Source: Gautieria morchelliformis (Eukaryota > Basidiomycota > Agaricomycetes > Gomphales > Gomphaceae). Taken from it: DNA of 64,000 nt. Shown piece by piece: positions 33,249 through 44,163 of this stretch. A program made the position numbers and the translations under genes. Each line of letters begins with the position of its first letter. Positions within the stretch are counted from its first letter, which is position 1. Under the pieces are notes generated by a model. The model worked only from the letters and a program-made list of their open reading frames with translations. It was not told where the DNA came from and did not search any database. The stretch covers positions 62,001 to 126,000 of the forward strand of contig WHVA01000095.1 in the NCBI GenBank assembly GCA_015179125.1. Reading direction: 5' to 3'.

Positions 33249-34469
33249 GAGACACGGGGAAGGGCAAAGATGGAGCGACAGAGGGAACCGGAGACGAACG
33301 TGCAGGCACAACACACGTGCAATAACCTCCCCGCTCACGAAGGCACGGACTAGCCCAGGGCCTCGCCCATGGAGCACAGGCAGAGATAGAATAGGACTGG
33401 ATAGATAGACATATGTGTCGACGGGCGATTTGTAGAACGCGTCTTACATAGGGCTCGGCCCCAAAAGATGTTAAATTGGATGAAAAAAAAAAAAAAAAAC
33501 TTGTGCAAATAAGTATGCCATTCGGCGAATAGGTGAATCAATGAATGTTCACAAGGTAAGAGGGTTTGCCTAAACGGGGCTCACCCTATCTACAGTCGTG
33601 GCGAAATAGCCCGTGACTCTTGACGATGTAATGTGCAAGGTCTCACGGAAGGGCTGTCTAAGTCTCGACAATCCCTTCGCCAACAGCACAGAAAATGGTT
33701 CGAAGGCTAAGGTAACGAAGATGAAGTATGAGAACTCACCAGTGATGCCTAAGTCCTTTGCTAGTCGAAGATGGGAATCTCCAAGAGAAGGCTTAGGATG
33801 ATGACCACAGCGAGGTCAAAGCTGCACAAGATGAACGACTTATGATAATTGAACTGGGGAATGTACATGCGAATGTAAACTACTTATATCGAATGCTCGT
33901 AAGGTATCAGCGAATAGGAAAGAGGCCGTCACAAGTCAGGGTTGGATAGGGGTGCACAGTCATGATACTAGGTAGATAGAATAAACATACAATAGATTGA
34001 GGGGAGAATGTGAACATGAAACGATGGAGAATAAAGGGAGCGAAGGCACTTATGGACAAAACCATGTCTTGGGACCCGCATACATGCTACCCTGCATGGG
34101 CTCTTTGTTTACTGGGTTGATCCCACACGGCCTATGGAAGAGACGTCCTGAAATCACGCTTTGGCCATATGAACACCCAATGGGGTTGGATTTAAGAAGA
34201 TGATGGGGTTAATGATGAACCATCATTCCAGGTGAATGGTATCGATCATATTCAATGGCGTGCCTGCTGACGAAATGCGCGAGCAGCGAATAGCGGTTCG
34301 GAGAATGGGGCGAACAGCGGGTAGAGTGGGCGTAGAGGGGAAGTGGTCGGTAGGTGCGGCAAACTCTGGCGAGGATGCTAGGGAGTGACGAGGGGGAACA
34401 TAGAGGTAGCGCGGTAGGAGAAATAAACCGGTCATGACACCATCCTCAGCCAGGGGTTCATAACAAGAG

Positions 34470-34680
34470 TGTAAATACACTATTTACCCGCATTGCCCTT
34501 AAGGCAATGCGTGCTACTGGATTGCTTAGCTAAGCACTGTACAGTTATTGCGTGGGAACCGCACGGCGGTTCCCCAGATCTTACCTTACAACTGTCACTA
34601 CGTAGCACACGGAATTACCACTCATTGGTCGAGTTCCACTTGCCCTTGTGACACAAGGCCCTAAGATTCACCATCTTACA
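34470..34680 (+). repeat. 5' LTR of gypsy element A, 211 bp
   Basis: Starts TGTAAATACAC and ends CCATCTTACA, giving TGTAA/TTACA ends. It contains a palindrome CGCATTGCC-CTTAA-GGCAATGCG (34489-34511). It matches the element B LTR (24912-25141) and the fragment at 23126. The element A leader and gag follow directly. No second LTR of A was found in the window. Confidence 0.88.
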
Positions 34681-37600
34681 CCTTTTTGAACTTCCTGCAG
34701 TTGTTCGCCAAGCGAACAACTGAATTGTGGAAATCTGCACGATCTTGAAAAAGATCGCGACGTCGACGGCTGTTTACCGTCGACCAACATCCAGTAGGCC
34801 CCCCTACTGTCGACTGTGAGCATGATGATCCCACGCAGTCGAAGAAGAACGTGAGTGTCCAGCTCGCAGACAACTCCCCAGGCGCAGCCTAGAGACACAA
34901 CGGCTGATGCTACCCTGGACCAAGAGTCCAGGATGCCCGAAGAAGGAGAGATCCTAGATCTCACCGCGCTCCTCCCCCCAATCGAGGACGAGCAAGGGCC
35001 CAACCACGTATCGCCTAGCGTGGCTGAAGAACGGACATCGATAGATAACAACCCGGCGTCCCCGCCCCGCTCCCCCTGGCCCCGAGACAAGGGCAAGGGT
35101 AGAGACGTCTCACCGTCGACTGATGGCAGAGCCTCAAGAGCAGGGCAAGCTTCGGCTAGATCTCGAAGCAGAAACTCGGCCCGCCGCTCACGGAGTGGAG
35201 CGACAACCGTCGTCCCTGAAGGGGAAGGACAACCCAAAAGACAAGTGCCCGACGATGACGGGAAAGCCTCGGAATACTCGAGCTCAAGTGGCAAAGCTTG
35301 AGGAAACACAGCATCGATGACGAGACGGCTGGCGCATTGGCCAAACAAGTACAAGACGCATTGCACCGAAACATGCTCATAGGCCACAAGCATGATAACA
35401 TCTTGTCGCGTCTCAACGATATCGCGACCTCTCTCATGCAGCTTGGTAAGGAACTCCACCAAACGCAGGAGATCCGAGAACGAGACGCCGCGTCTCTAGA
35501 AGACGTGCAGAAAACCCTTCGTTCACACAAAGGGCCTGTAGCGTCCGTCAGAAGCGCGCACCACGCTGCGGCGATAAAACAATCTTGCCCCCAACGGACA
35601 ACGGCGACAGGAGCAGGACCGAGTACACATGCCGCCGCCGGCTGCCCCTGTCGAACAAGACGTACCGTTCAGAAACGAACCGCACACAGAGCCGGCAGCG
35701 CCGATGAGCAGCTGTAAGATGATCCAACAGATCGTCAGGGAACAAGTGGTCTCAGAGCCCGACTCCGAGACCACGACGGAGAGCCTGGAGCTTGAGGCTG
35801 AGCACTGGCAAAGAAAGGAAGCCAGCGCGGCGCGTCGCCACTCACGAGCTCTCGAGTTATTAGCGCAGAACGCTGCAGCCGCTGTGGCACAAGGCCACAC
35901 TGACCGGCACCCAGATGAACTGCTCACGCACGCCGTACAGGACGCACGACAAGCGCATGCAGCATACAATAGCAGGCTGCGCCTGCGCAATGCTGGACTG
36001 ACAGGGGACACACGTCACACGCCCCCGCCGGAGACCCATGCACCCGAGGCGCCCGGACCAGAGCCGGACCCGCCCCCAGGCCCGATAAGGGCCTACATGG
36101 ACATGGCCCACGCGACAGATCCATGGCCCCAACCGAGGGACAGGGCATACCGGACCAGCCGGATAACACGCAAGAGCCATATGACGGTATCACACAAATG
36201 CTACGCGTCGCGATGGCCGACGCCATAGACACGGATCCTGAAAAGTCCGCGCTGGCAAAGGCCGGCGTAAAGCTAGCCCATCCCGAGCCATACGCGGGAG
36301 GGTCAGACCTCGAAGAGTTCGAGGTCTTCGTCACAGCAATCTTGAGATGGATCAAGATGAACTGCTTGTTGGGGCCAACCAGCATTGACATGCAGGTCGG
36401 ATACGTGGGCACTCGCCTCACGCGCGAGGCCCAAGAATGGTTTCTTCGAAATGTCGAATGCTTCGACCGCCAGGTCCGCGATTGGACCTTGGAGACGGTT
36501 GCAGGGCCTGCAAAAGCGGTTCCTGCACACCCTGACATACCACCACGCGTCGAATAAATTCGACGTGGTCGTGCAGGGTGCGAAGACCGTTCAGGAAATG
36601 CTGAACGATCTCACGAAGTACGTGGCCCGCATGATACAGCCGCCCGACGACTACACGTTCCGGAGGCGGTTCGTATCCGCATTACGTGAAACACTGCGGA
36701 ACGAGGTCCTCAAGAAGGGCTACAACGCCAAAAGCAGCTCCATCGAGCAGCTCTTCGAAGCGGCCCGGATGATCGAAGAAGCATCCCGCTACAATATGGG
36801 GATGCATCGAGCCAAGAATGCGGCTGCAACGGCCACGGCGTCACGGTTTGCACAGAGCAAGCCGACGTTGCAGGCAGGCCCGAGCAGGCCTGCCCCCTTT
36901 CAGAGGAGCGGAACGTCCCAACGTCCGCTGCCGCCCCGTCCAGCCCCGGCGGGACGGCCGCCTGAGACTAAACAGCCTCAGGCGTCGGGAAGCTCGTCGA
37001 AGCCAAGCTTCCCCCCGAAACCAGCTGGTCGGCCACCAGATCGACCCAGCAACGCCCCGAGTGGCATCACGTGTTTTGAATGCGGCCAGCCAGGGCACAG
37101 GAAGGCCGAGTGCTCACGGCTCAAGTCCGGTCTACGGACAGCGGCCGCAAGACACGGTGATGACGAGGATCCAGATTCGGACCCTGGCCACACCCATCTC
37201 CCGCAAATCGATGAAGAGGGGGAGGGTGATCCTCAAAACAATGAGGATCAGGGAGAAGCAGAGGCTCCCGCAGACGACTGGGAGCCCGAGCCATCCCAGT
37301 ATTATGACTGGGATGAGGACACAGCGGACAACCAGACCGCTTACAGATCTAGCGCAATTAGGGTTGCGCGGGACAGCGAAGGGACCACCAAAGTAATGGC
37401 AGCTCGCACAGAGGCCGCCCCTGACAAGGCAGCCGAGCCGATGTATCACCATCGGAGCAAGCAGCGATCGCGCCCCGTGCGACCGCGACATGAGAACCGT
37501 ACCCTTTCGGGGTACTGGGAAATCAACGGTGTGAAGGCCCACTGTCTCCTCAACAGTGGAAGCGAAGGGGTGCTGATCTCCCCTGAGTTCACACGGGCCA

Positions 37601-37950
37601 CGGGCATGAAGACGTTTGCCCTAGAACAGCCAATTGCACTGCAATTGGCATGCATCGGGAGGCGTTCCACAATCAACTATGGAACGAATATGACCATTAA
37701 ATTCGGTCGTAAACTCCACGACGAGTACTTCGACGTAGCTAACTTCGAATACTATGATGCAATCCTCAGAACACCTTTCCTGAGGAAGCTGGGTGTCACC
37801 CTGGACTTCTCTAGCCCAGGGACAATTCGTATAGGAGACGAAATGATCCCAACGGGCAGAGTCTCTTTTGACAAAGACTCATCGAAAGAGGACCAGACGC
37901 CGAAGGTGAGCAGGCTCACCTCCGGACCATGGTCGACCTCAGCCCATTGA
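34681..37950 (+). pseudogene. Element A gag and protease region, frameshifted
   Basis: Leader 34681-34854, then gag pieces in shifting frames: 34855-35301 (acidic/RS-rich N-terminus), 35298-35717 (coiled-coil-like), 35629-36228, 36123-36557 (KLAHPEPYAGGSDLEEFEVF capsid start), and 36385-37950. The last carries the capsid end (RMIQPPDDYTFRRRFVSALR), CCHC knuckle CFECGQPGHRKAEC, acidic linker and retropepsin-like protease at about 37500-37860. The protease motif reads HCLLNSGSEGVLI: the catalytic Asp codon is Asn (37552-37554). At least three frameshifts relative to the intact gag of element C (46659-45385). Gag forms the particle; the protease processes it. Confidence 0.88.
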
Positions 37951-38028
37951 AGCCAGGAGGACGAGTCAAGGAACGACTCGTCCTCGAACTCTCCCTACAC
38001 ATGCAGGGAGAGACACGCCCATCTGACG

Positions 38029-39804
38029 ATGAAGGCGTTGGGGAAGAAGAAAGCGCTCCCACGCCCTGCGGGACCAAATAGACGCACAAGGCGCTTAATG
38101 GCATCTTGTTCTGCCGACATCATCCGTGAGGACGATGACATTCCTCGCCTATGTGAGGAATGGATGGAAAAGATCACTGACCTAGTCAATGGTATTCCAC
38201 TTGAACTCCCACCCCTGCGGGAGGTCAACCACGAGATCAATCTCATTGATCCCACCAAGTGCATGCGGTATCGGTTGCCGAAATTCCCAGAGCATTTCCG
38301 CGAAGAACTTTCTGTGAAATTGGAAAGATACACCACCACAGGGTGGTGGATACCAGCAGTGGCACACCAAGCAGTGCCCATGCTCTGTGTGCCCAAGAAA
38401 AACGGCATGCTCCGTACGGTCTTCGATCTGGGGCAGCAGAACGAAAATATGGTGAAGGACGTCACGCCCTTCCCTGACCAGGATGTTATCCGCAGCGACA
38501 TAGCGCGCTGCCGATACCGGACGAAGCTCGATATGTCTGAAGCATATGAGCAGATCTGGATTCATCCTGAAGATGTTGCGAAGACGGCGTTCGCAACGAT
38601 ACTTGGCACATTCCGAAGTCAAGTTATTCAGATGGGTGATTGCAACGTGCCATCAACGTTCCAACGTCTGATGACTGCAATCTTTCGCGACGGCATAGGT
38701 CGCTTCGTCCACGTGTATATGGACGACATATTTATCTTCTCACACTCAATAAAAGAGCATGAAGAGCACTTGGGCATAGTCTTTGACAGACTACGCAAGA
38801 ATCACCTCTTCTTGAGTAAGAAGAAGGTTGATCTATATTCAGAACGCATGGAGTGCCTTGGCCACATCATAGACGGCCAAGGCGTGCACGCGGATGCGGA
38901 CAAAATGCATTGCATCCGTGAATGGAGGAGGCCCAGGACGTTCAATGACGTCCAGCACTTCCTTGGACTCGTACAATACCTGGCACACTACATGCCAGAT
39001 GTGAGCGCATACACCACCCCGTTGTCAGGGTGTGTCCGCAATAACCGGCCGTTCGAATGGACACTGCTGCTGGACAAGTGCCTGCAAAGCATAAAGGCAC
39101 TGGCCTGCAAGGCCCCCATCCTGCGGCCAGTCGACCCCAGAAGCAATGACCCTATCTGGGTCATCACGGATGGCTCGAAGTCGGGCGTCGGTGCCGTATA
39201 CGGCCAGGGCCCCGACTAGAAGATGTGCTGGCCAATGGGCTTCTTGTCAAAGAAGTTCAGCGTGGCCCAACAGCACTACAGGACCCACGAGCACGAGACC
39301 ATTGCTGTGCTCGAAGCCCTGATGAAATGGGAGGACAAGCTCCTAGGGCGAAAGTTCACCCTAGTGACTGACCACAAGGGTCTCGAATATTCTGAGACCC
39401 AGAAAAACCTATCTGACCGACAGGTCAGATGGTGGGAGTTCCTCTCCTGTTTCAACTTCAACACTGTACACGTTGACGGTGTTGAGAACAAAGTCGCCGA
39501 CTGTCTCTCTCGATACTACGAAAGCGACACGAGCGACGAGAAACATCCGGAACACGTGTTCATCAATGCAGACGAATGCCTCGATCCAGATGGTGAGCTT
39601 CTGCCCACAGATCAATACATCGAAGTGCAGGCAGCACCACGAGGCGGTCAACCCGCCTCGCAGAAAAGACAGAGGCACGGACGGCAGAGGCCGCCACCCT
39701 GCACGAGGGTCCCAAGCGGAACCCAGAAAGGGACGTCGCACTGGAAACCGATGATGATGTCCGCGCCATCGCTGCAGGCAATGATGGTACGCCGCTGCGC
39801 GTGA
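38029..39804 (+). pseudogene. Element A reverse transcriptase and RNase H
   Basis: RT seen as KKNGMLRTVFDLGQQN, RTKLDMSEAYEQIWIHPED, MGDCNVPSTFQRLMTAIF and HVYMDDIFIFSHS (catalytic MDD box), then LGLVQYLAHYMPD and the RNase H start VITDGSKSGVGAVY. A TAG at 39217-39219 stands where the family has Trp. The frame continues to 39804 with GFLSKKFSVAQQHYRTHEHE, LVTDHKGLEY and VADCLSRYY. A shift near 39640 moves the reading into the integrase frame. One stop and one shift prevent expression of full pol. Confidence 0.9.
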
Positions 39805-41297
39805 GCGTCGAAGGCGACATGGACCTGCCAAAGGTCCTGCGCGACGCATACCACAAAGACACCATGTTTTCAAAAATCATGGCGCACCCAGAGGCCCACC
39901 CCAGGTTCGGCATCAAGGACGGGCTGATATGGACGAAGAATCAGCTCAAACGCGATGTCATTGACAGGGGAAGGAGACTGATCGAAATCATAATCGATCA
40001 CACACACAGGACTGTGGGCCACTACAGTCACATGAAGACTTCGAATTATATTCGAAGAGCATACTGGTGGCAAGGCATGGGCCCCGACATCGAGACGTTT
40101 TGTGTCTCGTGCGCGAGGTGCCAGATGAACAAAACTGGCACCCAAAAGCCCAAAGGCCTGCTGCACAGCCTGCCCATCCCAGACAGGCCGTGGCAGTCGA
40201 TCAGAATCGACTTCATGGGACCAATGCCCAATTCAGATGGCTGTGATTACCTCATGGTAATCATAGACAGGCTAACTTCGCACGTCCACCTCGTCCCAAC
40301 AACAATGAGGTTTACCGCGAAGGAAGTAGCCTGGCTATTCCTCAAGGAAGTCGTCAGACTCCACGGAGTCCCCGACTCCATCGTCTCGGATCGAGACTCA
40401 AAGTTCACGTCAATTTTCTGGCGTGAACTTCAGCGGCTCATGGGAACCAAGCTCCTCATGGCGACCGCGTTCCATCCACAAACGGATGGAGCCACCGAGC
40501 GGGCCAACCGCTTGATTGGACAGGTCCTACGGATGGTTGTCAGAGACAACCAGAAGGACTGGGCACACAAGTGTCCGATGGTCGAAGTGGCCATCAACAG
40601 TAATGTCAGCGCCACAACAGGGTTCGCTCCCTTCGAGCTGAACCACGGGTACATGCCAAGGATAGACATGCCCGTGACAAGGGACACCCCGTTCAAGGGG
40701 GTGTCCCAGTTCGCACAACAGGCTCGCTGGAACCTGATGCTGGCGCACGATGCCATACTGGAGCACCGAGTGTTGCAGGCATTTCAAGCAAATAAGAAAC
40801 GCCGGGATAGTGACACGTACGCGGTCGCCGACCGTGTATACCTGTCCACTCAGAACATGACACTGCCCAAAGGAAGGGCAAGGAAACTGGTGCCGCGATA
40901 CATTGGACCCTACCGCGTGATTGAGGCACACAACGAAGCCTTGACGGTAACTCTCGAGCTACCAGACGATTTGAAGAACAGGTGTGTCACACCTGTATTC
41001 CACACCAGCCTCGTACGATGGTACGAGGCCAACAACAACGACCTATTCCCCCGTCAAGAAGTGAAGTCGTTCTATGACTTCGGCACGAGTGACGAAGAAG
41101 AATGGCTCGTCGAAGAAATTTTATCCCATAGATGGATAAATTCCAAGGACCTGGAACTTCAGGTCCGATGGACCCTGGGCGATGTGACATGGGAGCCCAT
41201 GTCATCGTGCAAGGACCTGGAAGCTCTAGATCACTACCTAGAGCTCCGAGGTGTAAACAAGCCACGCGACCTGCCTAGAAGACACCAGGTCACGTAG
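39801..41297 (+). CDS. Element A integrase with C-terminal chromodomain
   Basis: Open 498-codon frame, part of a broken polyprotein rather than an independent gene. Order: HHCC zinc domain (HRTVGHYSHMKT, CVSCARC), DDE catalytic core (IDFMGP Asp, IVSDRDSKF Asp, DGATERANR Glu), GPY/F-like region (RARKLVPRYIGPYRVIEAHN) and a chromodomain (EWLVEEILSHR, LQVRWTLGDVTWEP). The chromodomain defines it as a chromovirus; in such elements it directs integration toward particular chromatin marks. The integrase itself looks complete. Confidence 0.9.
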   Translation: MSVEGDMDLPKVLRDAYHKDTMFSKIMAHPEAHPRFGIKDGLIWTKNQLKRDVIDRGRRLIEIIIDHTHRTVGHYSHMKTSNYIRRAYWWQGMGPDIETFCVSCARCQMNKTGTQKPKGLLHSLPIPDRPWQSIRIDFMGPMPNSDGCDYLMVIIDRLTSHVHLVPTTMRFTAKEVAWLFLKEVVRLHGVPDSIVSDRDSKFTSIFWRELQRLMGTKLLMATAFHPQTDGATERANRLIGQVLRMVVRDNQKDWAHKCPMVEVAINSNVSATTGFAPFELNHGYMPRIDMPVTRDTPFKGVSQFAQQARWNLMLAHDAILEHRVLQAFQANKKRRDSDTYAVADRVYLSTQNMTLPKGRARKLVPRYIGPYRVIEAHNEALTVTLELPDDLKNRCVTPVFHTSLVRWYEANNNDLFPRQEVKSFYDFGTSDEEEWLVEEILSHRWINSKDLELQVRWTLGDVTWEPMSSCKDLEALDHYLELRGVNKPRDLPRRHQVT

Positions 41298-41429
41298 GTC
41301 ACATGTAGATCACCTGAGACGCCGGACCCTGCCGAAGGCGTCGCATAAATTTTCGCCTCGGATCTTTCCGAGGTGCATCGCTTCTTGAGAAGCAACCACC
41401 ATCATCCCCATCATCTTCTCTCGAAGGTG

Positions 41430-42689
41430 ATGCCTGGCAAAGACGGAATCGACGTCGATCACTCGACGTCCGTGACACCGCCCGCGGCCCCCAAGCAAGG
41501 GGCCGCAGCAATCCTCAGTGCTCCGACCGCAACAGAGGAGCACTGGACGATCATGGGGTGGAGGAATGGCCTGGCCATCGTCCACCCCGACGGGTGTGAC
41601 AACTGCGCGTCGTTCGCGACACACCTAAAAGGCGCCACGGACGCTAACCGCATCCAGTTGGCAGAAAAGGACGTCGGCACCGCCATCTATATCTATGCTG
41701 CGAAGAAAGCGCAGTTGTCAACGCATGACCAGCGGGACGAGATCGGTGGCCTGAAAGACGATGTCAGGGCCCTCAAAAACGTGCTCGATGCCGAGCGCAG
41801 TAAAAAGCAGGACCTGGGCAAACTAGTCCAGGACCTGCAACGCAAGCTCGCAAAAACAAAGCGAGCAGAGCCCGCCCCACGACCAGTGGTGGGCTCATCG
41901 TCTCGCGGGACGGCCCCATTGCCGTCGCGCACTAAAACAGGGCTGGCAGATCAAATCGCCGCCCCTAACCCCAACCTGGGTCAACCCGCGCCAGGCCTTA
42001 AGGCGCGGATCACCAGCCCACCCAGCCCGTCATTCGCGGGCCCCAGCGAGCCCCCGGCGTCGGCAACCGACATCCCCGAGGGCTTCTACTCAGACAACCC
42101 GGATCTCGAGCACTACGATCCGGACCGCTCAAGGCACATCTCAAAGAAGAGACGCGCCGTCGTCACATATGACCCCATTGGTGACCTGCACAGGTGGGTC
42201 ACCGAGGAATACCTGGCGCAGGCACCGGGTCATAGCACAGACGACTCGGAGCTAGGGCTGGCTCTGGCAACGGCTCAGAACGAGTACCTCGTGGCCGAGC
42301 AGGGAAGGGCCCGATGAATGGTCCTGAGGCCTGCACCATCGGTATTGTTGCCTCCGCCGGCGGGGACAGTTCCCAACCCTCTCCCAGGGGAAGGGGAGCT
42401 CATGCCCCTCGGGGACCCCCCGCTCGCCGTGACGGGCCGCTTGCCATGGCCCCTCGGAAAGAGAATGCCACAGCGAGCTGAATGGTTCGACCTCTGCAAG
42501 ACCACAGAGCAGAGGTTCCAGGACCTCCTAAAGGAGGCCAGGGAGATGCCAACGGGCTCTCACACGTGCGGGATGGTAACCGCGATGAGACAAGCCCGGG
42601 AGGAGGCCCGAGCGAATAGCCATAGGGCCAGCTACTTCCTCATCGGCGAAGGAGCCGCCGATGACATTCAAGTCGTCCTCCAGGGTTGG
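41430..42689 (+). pseudogene. Accessory ORF of element A, first part (coiled coil), one TGA
   Basis: Sense-strand ORF between pol and where the 3' LTR should be. Starts at ATG 41430 (MPGKDGIDVDHS), includes EEHWTIMGWRNGLAIVHPDG and a heptad-rich coiled-coil stretch (LKDDVRALKNVLDAERSKK, KLVQDLQRKLAKTK), then a Pro/Ser-rich part. A TGA at 42315-42317 is followed in the same frame by ATG, so the reading at 42318-42687 (GKRMPQRAEWFDLCKTTEQR, CGMVTAMRQAREEARA, DDIQVVLQGW) is the same ORF. It is cut at 42689 by an insertion and resumes at 44164. Function unknown; I know of no named family. Confidence 0.7.
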
Positions 42690-44163
42690 TGTTTTGGAAC
42701 CCTTCAGGACTTTGGTGTTATTGCTAACGCCTCTGTCTATCAGAACGTGTCGTTTACACGACTAGTAGAATACCAATCCAATGCAGCAGCACAACTCCGG
42801 AAATAATTTAATATTTGTACCTTGGTTGCAATCTGTGTAATAACTAGTCCAAGTTATTACAGATAGAAGGCAATGCGTTTTTTAGCTGCACTGAACAATA
42901 AACTAAAAGAGTGTGTAGGTCCAAGGACACTATCGGGGTCCAAGAGTATTCCTTTTATAAAAGAGGGAATAGGCTCCGCAGGAGAGTTTGTAAGTGGATT
43001 GGGTCGACCAACGTCAATGCACTGCAATAACGAGAGAATAATGTGAAGTGGCTTTCGCGCACAACTTGACTTGACTTGTGAAAGTCACTGAACAGGAAAA
43101 TCAACTGAACAACTTGTCTCGGGTATTGGAGTGCTAATTGACAAGAAAATCGATTGCCAACCTCACTCTGTAGAGTTTCACCCAGCGTGTTAGGCTAAGT
43201 GGCTAAGCAGTAAAGCAACTACTTAACTAAGAATAGTTACTCTAAGCAAGAGTAGTATTCTAGTTCGGGTTAGGAACTTAGATAAGATGTGCAAGTCACA
43301 CAAGCTGTGTAGGATAGAAGATGGGTAGATTGATTGCTCAAAGGGCAGGCAAAGGGCCTCCTTCTATATTGTAATGTACAGGAGCTTAGTAAGCAGGTAG
43401 AACCTTCTATCTATTAATGGAATGGGGGAAGAAGCTTGTGGAAGATGGAAGAAAGGGTTGGAAGAAACTGGCTGTTTCCAGGGGACTCTACCATGCTTCC
43501 TACCAATCAGAGCTTGATTTGTCAGGAATGACTCACTGAAAAGGGTCATGTGCCATAGCACAGCTTGGCTGAGTCATGTACTCCTGACTCACCAAGTTGT
43601 GCCTGGATTGGTTGAGTCATTGAGGCTGTATCTCCAGATAACCATGTATTTGGCACTCAGAAGCTGAGTAAGCAGTTCTGAGCCAATTAGGGCTCTGTAG
43701 CCATAATTACTAAGAGCACTGCTTAGCACAGCTGAGCATAGCCTGGTACAGCCCAGTTGTCATGACTGACCATGATCCCCATTGTTTGGCTTCACCAAAC
43801 AGGCTGCACAGTTGCTATGGCTGCATATAGCAACTGTTTGGGACTCAGCTGGAAATACTGAGAGAGCCATCCTGCCGGACTTGTGGGTGCTTGGGTGACC
43901 ATAAGTCCGAAAATGCGGCCGCCGAGGTGCCCGGCGGAGTTTGAAATAGAGCGCCCGGAGCATAGTTGTGGGTGCTAGAGGATCCACAACTCTGTAATGA
44001 GTAATTTGAGCCATGGAGACTTTGGAAAAATAAGGAAAAATATAAGATAACTAGAGGAATGTTTGAAAAGCCTTTCCTCAGTTATATTAACAGCATACAG
44101 ATACTGTTAATTCTTCAAATGTGTTTTTACATGTTGTTAAGAAAAAAGGAAAAGGTTAGGGCT
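42690..44163. mobile_element. 1474-bp non-coding insertion in the accessory ORF
   Basis: GGTTGG occurs at both edges (42684-42689 and 44164-44169) and the accessory ORF continues on the far side, so the segment is an insertion. It begins TGTTTTGGAACCC and ends AAAAGGTTAGGGCT. No ORF, no clear terminal inverted repeats, no CA end. It contains several short internal repeats (TGAGTCA-type, TAGCACAGC-type). The class is unresolved: non-autonomous element or decayed LTR. Confidence 0.55.

Larger units (their letters stand above)
27493..33497 (+). mobile_element. Tad1-like non-LTR retrotransposon, 6.0 kb, with 13-bp TSD
   Basis: Full-length LINE: a 5' leader (27493-27634), ORF1 and ORF2, a 3' UTR and a poly(A) tract of 17 A (33483-33499). 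It is flanked by AACTTGTGCAAAT direct repeats (27480-27492, 33498-33510). ORF1 with CCHC knuckles plus ORF2 with APE endonuclease, RT, RNase H and terminal CCHC is the Tad1-clade layout. Inserted into the solo LTR-1, so younger than that recombination event. Three lesions: an inversion in ORF1, a one-base loss in the endonuclease and a 29-bp duplication late in ORF2. Confidence 0.93.
27419..34439 (-). mobile_element. Solo LTR-1 with TSD CCATC, split by a LINE
   Basis: LTR-1 sequence runs from TGTCAAGATTGG at 27419 to 27492, and again from 33511 to TCATGACA at 34439 (about 1.0 kb in all). It is flanked by perfect CCATC duplications (27414-27418 and 34440-34444). The single LTR with matching TSD indicates LTR-LTR recombination of a former element. 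Removing LTR plus one TSD joins an open minus-strand frame (EPLAEDG to SFVDNDAV), so it landed inside an ORF-like sequence. The 27493-33510 stretch is the LINE insertion with its TSD copy. Confidence 0.9.

Noticed and set aside
34681-34700. tRNA primer-binding site of element A
   Set aside because: The conserved sequence inside the LTR lacks the TGG start expected for pairing with a tRNA CCA end, and no complementary self-priming segment was found in the LTR; primer left unassigned.
42318-42806. 162-codon ORF starting with ATG as a separate gene
   Set aside because: It is in the same frame as the ORF ending one codon upstream at a TGA and is the continuation of the accessory ORF; its last third lies in the 1474-bp insertion.
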